Shown here piece after piece: positions 7,747-16,260 of a DNA stretch of 64,000 nt. Made by a program: the position numbers and the translations under genes. The stretch's first letter is position 1; each line of letters opens with the position of its first letter. The notes below the pieces were generated by a model, which made no database searches, was not told the origin of the DNA, and saw nothing but the letters and a program-made list of their open reading frames with translations. The stretch is from Pegethrix bostrychoides GSE-TBD4-15B (GTDB lineage Bacteria; Cyanobacteriota; Cyanobacteriia; Elainellales; Elainellaceae), in contig JAHHHV010000076.1 in assembly GCA_019359155.1 (NCBI GenBank), positions 50,183 to 114,182 of the forward strand. Direction: 5' to 3'.

Positions 7747-8583
7747 CTAGCGGTCAGGCGGCAGCATCACGCTGTCGATGGCGTGAATCACCCCGTTGGT
7801 GGCCGTAATGTCCGGCTGAATCACGTTCGCTTCGTTCACCTTCATTTCGTCACCCGTACCGCTGACCGTGATTGGCGAGCCTTCTGCCGATGTCAAGTCG
7901 CCCGCCTCTAGATCGCCAGAAGGATAGGCTCCAGCCACGACGTGATACTTGAGCAACTGCACGAGCAGGGCGCGGTTTTCGGGCTTCATCAGCTCATCTA
8001 CCGTCCCGGCAGGCAGCGCCTCGAATGCGGCATCGGTGGGAGCAAACACCGTGAACGGGCCTTGACCTTGCAGCACTTCGGTTAGCTCGGCTTCGTTCAA
8101 GGCTGCAACCAACGTCGTGAAGGTATCGCTGGCGGCAGCGACATCAGCAATTGTGCCCGTGGTGGCCGCAGTTTGGGGAGCCGTGGGGGAAGCCGGAGTC
8201 TGGGCTTCAGGCTTGGCGGGAGTCATGGGTTCGGTGACCTCCGGCGCTGTCGTGCCCGGTGTTGTGGCACCCGGTGTTGTAGCACCCGGTGTCGTCACGC
8301 TGGGTGCGGTAATGCTAGGCGGAGTGATACTGGGCGCGGTGATGTCGGGCGCAGTCGGCGCGGTGGGAGTCGTCGGCGCAGTGGGAGCCGGACTAGATGT
8401 GCCCGGAGTTTGCGCGATGGGAGCAACAGGGTTCTCGATCGACTGAGCGCCAGATGGCTGTGAGTTGGAGATCTGCGGGTTTGCAAGAGCCGACCAAGTG
8501 GTGACGCTCAGGGCTGCACCAGCAGTCAAGCCGATCAGTCCTAGCCTGCGCCGCATTAGTCTCGTCTGGTTAAGTGAAGTCAT
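7747..8583 (-). CDS. Secreted fasciclin (FAS1) domain protein with Pro/Thr-rich linker
   Basis: From the chosen ATG (8583) the protein has 278 residues: a signal peptide (RRRLGLIGLTAGAALSVTTWSALA), a long Pro/Thr/Ala-rich linker to about residue 140, and one C-terminal FAS1 domain (DVAAASDTFTTLVAAL ... FTVFAPTDAAFEALP ... NGVIHAIDSVMLP). FAS1 domains mediate adhesion or surface and exopolysaccharide contact. I prefer 8583 to the GTG at 8610 because AGAGGA lies at good spacing before it. The linker holds imperfect 15-bp repeats (TTPGA units, about 8229-8300). It has its own terminator. Confidence 0.9.
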   Translation of the reverse strand: MTSLNQTRLMRRRLGLIGLTAGAALSVTTWSALANPQISNSQPSGAQSIENPVAPIAQTPGTSSPAPTAPTTPTAPTAPDITAPSITPPSITAPSVTTPGATTPGATTPGTTAPEVTEPMTPAKPEAQTPASPTAPQTAATTGTIADVAAASDTFTTLVAALNEAELTEVLQGQGPFTVFAPTDAAFEALPAGTVDELMKPENRALLVQLLKYHVVAGAYPSGDLEAGDLTSAEGSPITVSGTGDEMKVNEANVIQPDITATNGVIHAIDSVMLPPDR

Positions 8584-8983
8584 GAAGGCTGTCCTCTGTC
8601 TTAATTGCACCGTGAATTACAAGCTGAATCACAAGTTGCTTGAAGCATGTGAAGCAATTGCAAAGTTGCTTTCCAGTTGATGACGGTTCGGTTAAGGTTC
8701 GGTTCCTGAACTTGACATTTGAAGTTTTGATGACTATCAGCAGAATTGCCACAAACTCTGAACAGTTAGCCCATAATCTCTGCTAAAAGACAGAGGTGCA
8801 AGCAGCCAAATTCCGGTTGCCGCGCCTCAGCTGCACCTAAAGTAAGCAGCAATTCAGCGGTACTGCTTCAGGCTGTCTCCTATGAGGCTATGGTTCTCCA
8901 GCAATCTGCTGTAACGTAAATAGGCGACGAGCCAGGGACTTGCCTGCATTTTTTTAGGAGCCTGTATTTTTTAGGAGACCGTT
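8584..8983. other. Divergent intergenic region with a duplicated RBS leader
   Basis: A 400-bp gap between divergent genes with no supported frame. It contains an inverted repeat AGGTGCA / TGCACCT (8794-8800 with 8832-8838). At 8948-8981 there is a 17-bp imperfect tandem duplication, each unit carrying a T run and AGGAG. The second AGGAG is the ribosome-binding site of the GST gene, so its Shine-Dalgarno sequence is present twice. Confidence 0.7.
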
Positions 8984-9784
8984 ATGCTGGAGCTACATCA
9001 ATTTGAGTTGTCGCACTACTGCGAGAAAATTCGCCTGATCTTAGACTACAAAGGCTTGCCGTACCGCAAGGTTGAAGTCACGCCTGGAGTTGGGCAAATA
9101 GACCTTTACAAACTCTCTGGGCAGCGTCAGGTGCCAGTCCTCAAAGATGGCGCAGAGGTGATTGCCGACTCCACCGCCATCGCCAAATATCTTGAGCAGC
9201 GCTATCCAGAGCGACCTATTCTGCCCAGTGACCCCAAGCAGCGCGCCCTCTGTTTGATATTGGAAGAATGGGCTGACGAATCAATCGGCCTCAACGCGCG
9301 CAAGGCAATGGTGGGGGCATTCAACCAAAATCCTGCCTTCCGCAAGGCGCTGCTGCCAAGCTCAACCCCCGATTTTCTTAAAAATCTTGTCGAGGCATTG
9401 CCGCGTGAGGCACTCGATGTGCTGAGTGTTGGGACAGGCTTTGGCCCAGATGCCGTCAAAGCAGCGCGGCAGGCAATGCAGCAGAACCTAGAATCGCTCT
9501 CGGTATTGCTGCAAGACAACTCCTACCTGCTGGGGGATGAGCCGACTCTGGCTGATTTTGCAGTTGCTGGCACCTCTATGTACATCAAGTTCCCTGCTGG
9601 TAACTATCTCAACATTCCAGGGGCGCTGAAGGATATGGGCGTTCCAGGACTGGCCGACAACCCTGCCTATGCGCTGTTCTGGGCATGGCGCGATCGGATC
9701 TACGCCACCTATCGCAAAGTCGGGATTCCCAGCGAACCCGCTTCAACTCCCGGCTCTCGGCCAACTTCAATTAATATTGACTAG
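8984..9784 (+). CDS. Glutathione S-transferase family protein
   Basis: A 266-residue GST. The N-terminal thioredoxin-like domain reads MLELHQFELSHYCEKIRLIL, with SHYCEK as the likely active-site helix start. It continues to the conserved QVPVLKDG (cis-Pro) and ADSTAIAKYLEQRYP. The C-terminal helical domain includes YLLGDEPTLADFAVAG. It would conjugate or reduce substrates with glutathione in the cytoplasm; the substrate is unknown. The Ser/Cys choice at the N-terminal active site cannot be settled by eye. AGGAG six bases before the ATG fixes the start. Probably a single gene, possibly read with the EamA gene 64 bases downstream. Confidence 0.9.
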   Translation: MLELHQFELSHYCEKIRLILDYKGLPYRKVEVTPGVGQIDLYKLSGQRQVPVLKDGAEVIADSTAIAKYLEQRYPERPILPSDPKQRALCLILEEWADESIGLNARKAMVGAFNQNPAFRKALLPSSTPDFLKNLVEALPREALDVLSVGTGFGPDAVKAARQAMQQNLESLSVLLQDNSYLLGDEPTLADFAVAGTSMYIKFPAGNYLNIPGALKDMGVPGLADNPAYALFWAWRDRIYATYRKVGIPSEPASTPGSRPTSINID

Positions 9785-9815
9785 CTCTTGACTCGCCTGT
9801 TCACAACTCAAGCAG

Positions 9816-9845
9816 GCCAACTACCAGGCAGCCAACTACCAGGCA
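9816..9845 (+). repeat. 15-bp tandem repeat x2 in the EamA leader
   Basis: GCCAACTACCAGGCA occurs twice in a row, ending three bases before the EamA ATG. AGGCA thus lies twice upstream of the gene and may serve as a weak ribosome-binding site. Confidence 0.9.
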
Positions 9846-9848
9846 AAA

Positions 9849-10778
9849 ATGGCATTTCGTGGCGAATGGGCAGCGCTGACAGCCGCTCTATTGTGGGCAA
9901 TTGCCTCATTCCTCTACGCTAGATTGGGCAAGCAGATGCCAGCCATCTGGCTCAACTGGATCAAGAGCAGCATTGCAGTGGGTCTGATTGGCCTGACGCT
10001 GCTGCTGCGTCCAGATGCCCCTCCTCAGATTGGCTTTGGCCTGCTGGGGCTGCTGGGGCTGAGCGGTGCGATTGGGATTGGGCTGGGAGACTCGCTGTTC
10101 TTTGCTGCGCTGCGCGATTTAGGCGCAAGGCGGGCACTGCTGCTGGAGGCCATTTCGCCACCGCTGGCCGCAGTTCTGGCGCTGCTGTTTTTGCAAGAAC
10201 GGCTGGCGCTAGCGGCTTGGGTTGGAATTTTTCTGACGGTGGGCGGTGTAGCTTGGGTGATTGCCGAACGCCAAGCTGATCAGGCTGAAATGCGACTGCG
10301 GCGCGGCGTGGGGCTGGGGCTGCTGGCGGCGCTGGCTCAGGCGATTGGAGCAGTTTTGTCGCGAGCTGCTCTGCTCGAAACATCAGTCAGCCCCTTGTGG
10401 AGCAGCTTGATTCGGCTGACGGCAGGGGCGCTGCTGCTGCTGCCTTACCTGCTGGTTAAACTCGCTAAAGGGCCAGTGCCCCCACAGAGTAGCTCGATTA
10501 ATCAGAGTAGCCTGTTCAGCCTGCTGCGCTCTGGCCAGTTTCTGCTGAGGCTGGGCGTAGCGTCGGTGCTGGGGACTTATCTGGGTATCTGGCTTCAGCA
10601 GACGGCTTTGAAATTTACCGCAACGGGCATTGCTCAAGCGCTGATTGCCACGAGTCCGCTGTTTAGCCTGCCGATTGCCGTCATGATGGGTGAACGGGTA
10701 AGTGGGCGGGCGGTGTTAGGGGCAGTGGTAGCGTTGGCAGGAGTCTGGCTCCTGTTTGCGGCTGGATCAGGCCAATGA
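9849..10778 (+). CDS. EamA-family (drug/metabolite superfamily) transporter
   Basis: A 309-residue inner-membrane protein with about ten hydrophobic segments arranged as two EamA repeats (roughly 5-140 and 155-305). Each ends with the typical pattern of a helix before a conserved Pro/Glu region, for example EAISPPLAAVLALLFLQERL and TSPLFSLPIAVMMGERVSGRAVLGAVVALAGV. Family members export amino acids, metabolites or drugs; the substrate is unknown. A tandem duplication occupies its leader and a clear hairpin terminator follows. Confidence 0.88.
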   Translation: MAFRGEWAALTAALLWAIASFLYARLGKQMPAIWLNWIKSSIAVGLIGLTLLLRPDAPPQIGFGLLGLLGLSGAIGIGLGDSLFFAALRDLGARRALLLEAISPPLAAVLALLFLQERLALAAWVGIFLTVGGVAWVIAERQADQAEMRLRRGVGLGLLAALAQAIGAVLSRAALLETSVSPLWSSLIRLTAGALLLLPYLLVKLAKGPVPPQSSSINQSSLFSLLRSGQFLLRLGVASVLGTYLGIWLQQTALKFTATGIAQALIATSPLFSLPIAVMMGERVSGRAVLGAVVALAGVWLLFAAGSGQ

Positions 10779-10791
10779 AAAAGCCAATAAA

Positions 10792-10819
10792 AAAGTAGGG
10801 AGATCCCCTACTTTCTCAA
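10792..10819. terminator. Bidirectional-looking hairpin between EamA gene and psaD
   Basis: AAAGTAGGG (10792-10800) pairs perfectly with CCCTACTTT (10806-10814) around a five-base loop. A-rich and T-rich flanks allow termination from either side, which suits the convergent EamA and psaD genes. Confidence 0.8.
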
Positions 10820-10904
10820 GATTCTCAGCTAGTAGCCTCTTTGTTGTCCTGTTGTTCTCCTAGACTTGGCTAGACTTCGAAACTAGGCTTTGAGGCTCTC
10901 AGGC

Positions 10905-11333
10905 TTAAGGATCGGTCGTCTTTTTGCCTGTGAACTTGACGGTCGCAGGCTGCGGATTTTGACCGATGCTGCGCGGTACGCTGTTGACTGCCGTGCGCCC
11001 CTCGTTCACCTTTTCCGGGAAAACGCCATCTGCTGGGTGCAGATATTGGGTTTCGCCGCTGGGATAAACCCGATAGATTTTGAAGTCTTCAATTTTGGGC
11101 TTGAACTTGGTGCGGAACTGAGCGCCCAACGCTAGACACTGCTCTTTGCGCGCAAGATACAGCAGGTTTTCGCCTGACCGCATCGTGGCCGCGCCACCTG
11201 TCGGCATTTCAAACACCTGTTCTTTAGGACTTGTCCAGGTGATTGCGTACTTTTCTTCTTCTTCTGCCTTGCTCAGCAGACCGCCGGTGCTGCCGCCGAA
11301 AATAGGAGTCTGACCCGTAAGAGTTTCTGCCAT
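10905..11333 (-). CDS. psaD: Photosystem I reaction center subunit II (PsaD)
   Basis: A 142-residue PsaD with nearly canonical sequence: [19 protein letters not shown] at the N-terminus, [23 protein letters not shown], then [14 protein letters not shown] and the tail [17 protein letters not shown]. PsaD sits on the stromal/cytoplasmic face of photosystem I and docks ferredoxin. The frame is open to 11399, but the ATG at 11333 gives the known mature start. It has its own promoter region below the upstream 564-residue gene, which contains a perfect 15-bp dyad (11416-11430). This gene is the strongest proof that the host is a cyanobacterium. Confidence 0.98.
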   Translation of the reverse strand: MAETLTGQTPIFGGSTGGLLSKAEEEEKYAITWTSPKEQVFEMPTGGAATMRSGENLLYLARKEQCLALGAQFRTKFKPKIEDFKIYRVYPSGETQYLHPADGVFPEKVNEGRTAVNSVPRSIGQNPQPATVKFTGKKTTDP

Positions 11334-11415
11334 AAATCGTTCTCTGAATTCGCTCTTGTGAACGTTTTCCTGGAATCCTATCACCGCCTTTGTACCCAAA
11401 CTGATCTTTAGCGGT

Positions 11416-11430
11416 GAACTGTAACAGTTC
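11416..11430. promoter_or_regulatory. Perfect dyad GAACTGTAACAGTTC upstream of psaD
   Basis: Six-base arms with a three-base centre, 83 bases upstream of the psaD start and 34 bases past the preceding stop. It could be an operator for psaD or a small hairpin at the end of the upstream transcript. The minus strand reads GTTACAGT across it, like a single RpaB-type half site, but I see no second half. Confidence 0.4.
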
Positions 11431-11463
11431 TTCAGGAAAGGCAGGCTTAGCGATTCGGCTCAG

Positions 11464-13158
11464 CTACTCAACATAGGGAATTAGCTGAAGAGAACCCAGC
11501 CCCAAATCTTGCTCCGTGATGGCACGGGCTTCAAAGAGCGCCATCATATCGTTGAGCTGTGGGTTGCCGCGTGAAGCGCCCTTGAGACCTCTGGCAATCA
11601 CCAACCCGCAGAAGCCCTTAGTTTTTTTGCAGCGCTGATCCCACTTTTTACGCGCCTGAATATGCACCGGATCTTGCTCATAAAACTCGCCAAATAGATG
11701 CAGCTCGCCGTCTTGGGTCTGCAAAATGCCCAGGTCGTACTGTTCTTCAGAGAGCGGATCTTCGCCCGGATTGAAGCAGATGGCCTGGAGTCCGCCCGCC
11801 GCCTGAATTTCGGCAATTAGCGCCTTGGCTTTGGGGCGCGAGGTTTGGATCAAAATCACCGGGAAGCCATCTGCGCCGCGCGTAAACTGATCGGGGCTAG
11901 GCTGGTGCGTCTCGACCACCTGCCGCAGCACGTCAAAGGTGTCCCAGGGCATCGCGCCTAGGCTGTAGAAGGCATCATCCGGGATTAGATCATTGTGCAG
12001 CATCGGCATCCCTAGATCTAACTCGGACTCAGCATCAGAGTCGCCCATCGACATCTCAAACAGCTCAGCAGCTACCTCAGGCAAGGTTGAAACTGCGACG
12101 CTGACGGTTGGCTTCGATTTGCTCAATTTGCTCGATTTATTTGAGCTGTCTGTTTGGGTCGAGCCACCAGGAGCAGGAATCCGATAGCGGCTGCTGAGAG
12201 CTGGAAACGTCTCAACGTCCAGCTTGGAGAGATGCTGCTGAAAGAATCGCTGCAATGCAGTCAGCGCCACCAGCAGCAGACGGGCTTCTTCTTCATAGAG
12301 CACAGGCCGCATTCCTTCGAGCGGATGTAGGTTGCCGAAGCTGGGTCGAACGCCAGTTTGGGCAAAGAGCTGGGTGATTGGATTATCTGGATCACTTGGA
12401 TCATCTTCGGGTTCTAGATCGAGATAGGGATCGAGCTGGTCAAAGGTGACAAACAGGCAGTCTTGCTCCAAGAAAGCTTCTTCGAGTGCCTGCGGCTGGT
12501 CGCTGGCGGCCATCACCTGTCGGCGGAATTTTTTGAGCGAATCGAGCGAGCGGTAAAGCAGCAGGCCATATTCCATGCCCAGCATCCCCAGCGTCGAGAC
12601 ATAGAGCGTTTCGACATCGCCGTAGTTCAGCTCCACGGCAATGATTTTCTCTTCATCGAGTACTACCCAGGGTTCGCTGTCCCAAATCTGGCGCGTCACC
12701 GTCAAAATCGGCTCAGCGTAGTTGGGCGGCAGTTCGGGTGGCTGATCGGCTCCAAGGCTCTGCATCCCCTGAAAAATCTCGTCGATCAGCGGCAGATCGG
12801 CCACGTAGTCTACCGTGATGCCCAGCTCTTGCAGCACGCCGCGCAGGAAAAATTGCAGCTCCCGGTCGCGCACCAGGATCTTTTGTGGACGAGCAGGCAT
12901 CCCGGCTCCCTGCGGCGACTCCATGGCTTGCAGCAACGCTCTGACCACCGCCTCATGCCCCGCATCCGACGAGACGACATCCATAGCTCGCACCAGTCCT
13001 TCCATGCCGTCCACCCAGAGAATGCAGTCGCCCTGCCGCGAGTCGGTTTCGAGACTGCGAATCTGCCGATCTAGAACTCGCCGATCGCCTTCCCAAATGG
13101 CTGGAATTTGGCGGAGTTGCTGCAAGCGACGGCGAGTAGAACTGTTGAGAGCATTCAT
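11464..13158 (-). CDS. Conserved cyanobacterial protein of unknown function (564 aa)
   Basis: I do not recognise a catalytic motif. The protein is acidic and soluble, without signal peptide or membrane helix. An N-terminal module (about 1-310) is separated by a low-complexity Ser/Thr/Lys linker (about 320-350) from a C-terminal module (about 400-564) with the conserved-looking segment QCCKKTKGFCGLVIARGLKG-like (here QRCKKTKGFCGLVIARG). That C-terminal part may belong to the DUF6930 group of cyanobacterial proteins; I hold this loosely. It lies upstream of psaD on the same strand, but the 130-base gap suggests separate transcription. RBS and start at 13158 are not strongly marked. Confidence 0.75.
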   Translation of the reverse strand: MNALNSSTRRRLQQLRQIPAIWEGDRRVLDRQIRSLETDSRQGDCILWVDGMEGLVRAMDVVSSDAGHEAVVRALLQAMESPQGAGMPARPQKILVRDRELQFFLRGVLQELGITVDYVADLPLIDEIFQGMQSLGADQPPELPPNYAEPILTVTRQIWDSEPWVVLDEEKIIAVELNYGDVETLYVSTLGMLGMEYGLLLYRSLDSLKKFRRQVMAASDQPQALEEAFLEQDCLFVTFDQLDPYLDLEPEDDPSDPDNPITQLFAQTGVRPSFGNLHPLEGMRPVLYEEEARLLLVALTALQRFFQQHLSKLDVETFPALSSRYRIPAPGGSTQTDSSNKSSKLSKSKPTVSVAVSTLPEVAAELFEMSMGDSDAESELDLGMPMLHNDLIPDDAFYSLGAMPWDTFDVLRQVVETHQPSPDQFTRGADGFPVILIQTSRPKAKALIAEIQAAGGLQAICFNPGEDPLSEEQYDLGILQTQDGELHLFGEFYEQDPVHIQARKKWDQRCKKTKGFCGLVIARGLKGASRGNPQLNDMMALFEARAITEQDLGLGSLQLIPYVE

Positions 13159-13470
13159 AGCTGAAAATCGTAAAGGTGAATTGGCGATTGACGGCGGGTT
13201 AGGGGCGCGGGTTAGGGGCGAGCTAGCAGGAGATTCCCAAAAATTGCGAACAGCTTTTGCAGAGGACAGGGAGAATCCGCTACCATCAAGCTAAAGATAG
13301 TCTACCGATTGCCAGCAGGTTTTAGGCTGCTCAGGCCTCGACTGGACGCTCTCGCTTAACTCTCGATCTAAAGCTAGCCGCTCCTCAGCTCTATTTGAAC
13401 TGCATTGGGAGTATGCTAGCGATTCATTTGTTATTTAGCTCTAATCCAGCGCCGGAGAGTTTTAATCTCT
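13159..13470. other. Divergent promoter interval with a 13-bp tandem duplication
   Basis: About 310 bases between the divergent 564-aa gene and the Fe-S carrier gene. GCGGGTTAGGGGC is exactly repeated at 13194-13206 and 13207-13219. No frame in the interval looks real. Confidence 0.7.
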
Positions 13471-13872
13471 ATGACTCAAGCAACTCAGCCTCAAACAACT
13501 CAGCCTCAAGCAACTCAGCCGACCCAACAGCCTTCACCGCCGCAGCGCGGCATCCTGATGTCAGAGGCTGCCCTGCGTCACGTTCTAGCCCTGCGCGCCA
13601 GTCAAGGTAAAGATTTATGTTTGCGGGTCGGCGTGCGTCAGGGCGGCTGCTCTGGCATGTCTTACATGATGGACTTTGAAGATCCGGGCAATATTCGCGA
13701 TAACGATGAAGTCTATGACTACGACGGCTTCAAGGTTGTCTGCGACCCCAAAAGTATGCTCTACCTCTATGGCCTGATGCTGGACTACAGCGACGCTTTG
13801 ATTGGCGGTGGCTTTCAGTTCACTAACCCCAACGCCAACCAGACCTGCGGCTGCGGCAAGTCCTTCTCATAG
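13471..13872 (+). CDS. A-type Fe-S cluster carrier (SufA/IscA/HesB family)
   Basis: A 133-residue A-type carrier. Conserved ligands are Cys60 in QGGCSGMSY and Cys126/Cys128 in the C-terminal TCGCGKSF, the signature of SufA/IscA scaffolds that accept and pass Fe-S clusters to apo-proteins such as photosystem I and ferredoxins. The family core starts at about residue 26 ([14 protein letters not shown]). The first 25 residues are a Thr/Gln/Pro tail built from three 15-bp repeats encoding QATQP-like units. An internal Met at 30 could be an alternative start. A strong terminator follows. Confidence 0.93.
   Translation: MTQATQPQTTQPQATQPTQQPSPPQRGILMSEAALRHVLALRASQGKDLCLRVGVRQGGCSGMSYMMDFEDPGNIRDNDEVYDYDGFKVVCDPKSMLYLYGLMLDYSDALIGGGFQFTNPNANQTCGCGKSFS
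13477..13521 (+). repeat. 15-bp tandem repeat x3 in the Fe-S carrier N-terminus
   Basis: Units of CAAGCAACTCAGCCT with single changes encode (Q-A/T-T-Q-P)x3 in frame directly after the initiator region. Confidence 0.9.
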
Positions 13873-13939
13873 CCCCATCTGGGCTGGCTCACCTCCAACA
13901 AGCTGGCTCAGATTGCGCTTAACCGCTTGAATTGCTAAA

Positions 13940-13988
13940 CTGCCAGTCGCTGAGTTTTGATATGCTTGGCGACTGGCAGCATTTTTTT
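13940..13988 (+). terminator. Rho-independent terminator of the Fe-S carrier gene
   Basis: CTGCCAGTCGC (13940-13950) pairs perfectly with GCGACTGGCAG (13969-13979), followed by CATTTTTTT. Confidence 0.93.
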
Positions 13989-14017
13989 AAAGCAGTAGTT
14001 TTTATCAGAAGAAGAGC

Positions 14018-14455
14018 ATGGCAGAGAAAAGCACGACAGAGACAGTTGAAGCGCTGTTTGATCAAGGGCTAGAGCGCTATCGAGCCGGAGAATCAGCCGC
14101 TTCTTTACTGCCAACATTCAAAGAAGTCTGCGAGCGAATGCCCAAGAGCAGCTCGGCTTGGACCTGTCTGGCATGGCTCTACCTGCTGGACAGCAAGCCA
14201 ACTCAGGCGCAAAAAGCAGCGCAAAAGGCAGTCAAAATTAATCCGCAAGATCCTCAGGCGCGGATCAATTTAGCGATTGCCATGCTCGAAACAGCTCAAA
14301 AAGGTCTGCGCGAACATGTCGAAATATCCAGTCAGCTGGTGATGGCCGTACCGGAGCTGAAGCAGGAAGTTGAGCAGAATTTTGAAGATGGGTTAAGCAG
14401 AAGACCCGACTGGAAGAGCCTAATTCGGGTTAAGGACTGGATTTTTGGCGATTGA
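14018..14455 (+). CDS. Small TPR-containing protein
   Basis: A 145-residue protein with tetratricopeptide-like helices: EALFDQGLERYRAGESAASLLPTF, then SSSAWTCLAWLYLLDSKPTQAQKAAQKAVKINPQDPQARINLAIAM, about two and a half repeats. No signal peptide or membrane segment is seen, so it is probably a cytoplasmic protein-protein adaptor. Its C-terminal segment (LSRRPDWKSLIRVKDWIFGD) appears conserved-looking but is not a motif I can name. GAAGAG lies a few bases before the ATG. The stop codon falls at the start of a 13-bp tandem duplication. Confidence 0.85.
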   Translation: MAEKSTTETVEALFDQGLERYRAGESAASLLPTFKEVCERMPKSSSAWTCLAWLYLLDSKPTQAQKAAQKAVKINPQDPQARINLAIAMLETAQKGLREHVEISSQLVMAVPELKQEVEQNFEDGLSRRPDWKSLIRVKDWIFGD

Positions 14456-14479
14456 TGCTGGTGTTTGATGCTGATGTTT
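14454..14479 (+). repeat. 13-bp tandem repeat x2 overlapping a stop codon
   Basis: GATGCTGGTGTTT and GATGCTGATGTTT follow each other. The TGA stop of the TPR gene (14453-14455) overlaps the first base of the first unit. Confidence 0.85.
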
Positions 14480-14746
14480 GTTAAATCTTTGATGGCAGCC
14501 AACTTCGGCTGATGTAAAACGCAAAACTTAATGTCTTCGTCTTAATCATTCCTTGAATTTGTTCACAAAATTACTGAATCTCTAATGATAAGATTCAGTG
14601 AAGTTGGAGATGAGTTGCGCTAATGACTCATCTCTAATTTTTAGATTCTGCACCGCTTGAAACGAGATTTCTCAAATTTCTGACATTGAATCCTTGGTAT
14701 CGCTTGATATCACTTGACACTATTGAAATCCTAAGGAGCTAAGAGC
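14480..14746 (+). other. Intergenic region with two adjacent hairpins
   Basis: No gene is seen. Two consecutive stem-loops occur: ACTGAATCT with AGATTCAGT (14573-14599) and GAGATGAGT with ACTCATCTC (14607-14634), the second followed by TAATTTTTA. The second can terminate the TPR transcript. Together they could also form a structured 5' leader for the 62-aa gene. Distinction needs transcript-end data. Confidence 0.65.
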
Positions 14747-14935
14747 ATGAGCGGCAACAACGTTGAAGTTAAGCAAGACACTCGCAACCACAAAGGCTTT
14801 TTCGTAGATCAAGGTCAGTATCGGTTTATGGGGGTTGACCAGTCGGGCTGGGCGCTGATCTGCATTGATGATGCAACCTGTCACTACGTCGATCCAGATA
14901 ACCTAGAAGAAATTGAAGAGCTGCTAGAAGGCTAG
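14747..14935 (+). CDS. Small conserved-looking cyanobacterial protein (62 aa)
   Basis: A 62-residue soluble, acidic protein (VDQGQYRFMGVDQSGWALICIDDATCHYVDPDNLEEIEELL). It has the look of a small cyanobacterial hypothetical family, but I cannot assign a function. The start is well supported by AAGGAG seven to eight bases before the ATG. The gene stands alone between a hairpin pair and its own strong terminator, so it is probably an independent, well-expressed unit. No cofactor-binding motif is evident apart from two separated cysteines. Confidence 0.85.
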   Translation: MSGNNVEVKQDTRNHKGFFVDQGQYRFMGVDQSGWALICIDDATCHYVDPDNLEEIEELLEG

Positions 14936-14997
14936 TTTCAGGATGAGTCTCCCAGTGAACGATTTGTTTCACGGTTGGTCTATAAGACTACTTCTGG

Positions 14998-15038
14998 AAA
15001 TATGGCTGCTACCTCAAGGGGTTGCGGCCATATTTTTT
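14998..15038 (+). terminator. Rho-independent terminator of the 62-aa gene
   Basis: A 12-base stem (14998-15009 with 15024-15035, one G-U pair) is followed by a run of Ts. Confidence 0.88.
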
Positions 15039-15119
15039 ACATGTATCTTTTACGGGGAAGTAAGTTGCTAAACTACCATCAGCAGAGTACTTTAAAAGTC
15101 AGCGAACGCATCTTTAAAC

Positions 15120-15365
15120 ATGCAGCATAAATTTTTAGAATGGCTGAATCTGGTGCTGATGGCCGATCTGTTTCTGGTGCTGTTCAGCTTCTTTTGGCTA
15201 GCTGCGGCGGTAATTGGGCGGAGCCTGAATTTATCGCTGGGGCTAGATCTCTGGTATCAGCTCTGGCAGCCCGTCTTCACGCCCGCCATCGGCATTTTGA
15301 TGGGCGGCGCAATTTTGAGCGGCATCACTAGCTGGCTGAGTAAGCGTTTTGCTAAGCCAACTTAA
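15120..15365 (+). CDS. Small two-helix membrane protein
   Basis: An 81-residue protein with two long hydrophobic segments (about residues 9-36 and 48-71) separated by a short polar loop and ending with a basic tail SKRFAKPT. I do not recognise the family. It appears to be a small integral membrane protein, in-membrane topology unknown. It may share a transcript with the secreted protein that starts 89 bases downstream. The ATG at 15120 has no strong Shine-Dalgarno sequence. Confidence 0.7.
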   Translation: MQHKFLEWLNLVLMADLFLVLFSFFWLAAAVIGRSLNLSLGLDLWYQLWQPVFTPAIGILMGGAILSGITSWLSKRFAKPT

Positions 15366-15454
15366 GGCTCTCTGAGGCTAATTTGACTCGGTTCAGACTG
15401 AGTTTCCGTTGCTCTTACACTCTCTCATCTTCTCCTAAATATTTAACGGCAACT

Positions 15455-15955
15455 ATGTTCAAGCTCCCTGCTCGCGCTCGATTTAAGTCCGATCTCGTCT
15501 GCTTGAGGTTTTCCGCTGCTGCCAAGCTGGCTGGCTTTAGCCTAGTCGGCTTGCTGATTGGGCTGCCTGTTGGGAGTGGCAAACTCGCAGTCGCCCAAAC
15601 TGATCCCAGCACTGGCTACACAGGCGTACAGATTCCCTACAGCTCAATTACGCCAGTCAACGGCAGAATCACGATTCACTTTATCAACGAAACTGGCTCG
15701 GCCATTGACTATCAGGTGATTGATGACACTGAATATCGCAGTTTGCCGGGACGCTCCCAAATGACGCTGGAAAATCTGACCACGCCCACCACTTTCACCT
15801 TCCGCCGCGCCGACAACGGGTTCTTGCAGGTCACGATTCAGCCTGACTCCCCCAAGGCTGGAACGCTGACGATGCGGGTGCGCGAAACGCCCGACTTCGC
15901 GGCTGACCGGACTTCAGTCTATGTTGACCAGCGCGGCAGCGTATTTCTAAATTGA
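15455..15955 (+). CDS. Secreted protein of unknown function
   Basis: From ATG 15455 the protein has 166 residues: a basic N-terminus (KLPARARFKSD), a hydrophobic signal segment (AGFSLVGLLIGLPVGSG) and a likely cleavage region near KLAVAQTDP. The mature part looks beta-rich (RITIHFINETGSAIDYQVIDDTEYRSLP ... TFTFRRADNGFLQVTIQP) and may be a small periplasmic beta-sandwich. The frame is open to a TTG at 15383, but that would add a non-signal extension before the signal peptide. Function unknown. Confidence 0.75.
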   Translation: MFKLPARARFKSDLVCLRFSAAAKLAGFSLVGLLIGLPVGSGKLAVAQTDPSTGYTGVQIPYSSITPVNGRITIHFINETGSAIDYQVIDDTEYRSLPGRSQMTLENLTTPTTFTFRRADNGFLQVTIQPDSPKAGTLTMRVRETPDFAADRTSVYVDQRGSVFLN

Positions 15956-16260
15956 GCTGGATCGCGATTGCATCTGCGCTAAAAGTAGCAAGTTTTGCAG
16001 TTTGATCTTCAGACTGCTGCTGGCTCACGCTATTATTTAAGACAAGATATTCAGCAAAGCTCCTCGTTCGCTTGCGCGATTAGCAATTCAATGGCTGGCA
16101 GCAGCTTGACTCAGCCCATAAACGCTTAATTTTCCGGAGATGGCTTCCACTCTGCTGGAGTTTACTCTAGTTGGAGATGGCTTTAGAGATCAGCGAGAGA
16201 CTTATCAGGGAGTTCTCGCATAGCCAAGTTTGTTAACCTTATATTCTCATTCATATTGGC
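15956..16260. other. Intergenic region upstream of ppx
   Basis: About 300 bases with no supported frame, repeat or strong hairpin. It presumably holds the ppx promoter; TATATTCTCATTCATATT just before the ATG is AT-rich but I cannot assign promoter boxes. Confidence 0.5.

Noticed and set aside
12463..13074. Plus-strand frame of 203 codons
   Set aside because: Antisense shadow of the 564-aa gene, rich in His/Arg/Gln as expected from reversed codons.
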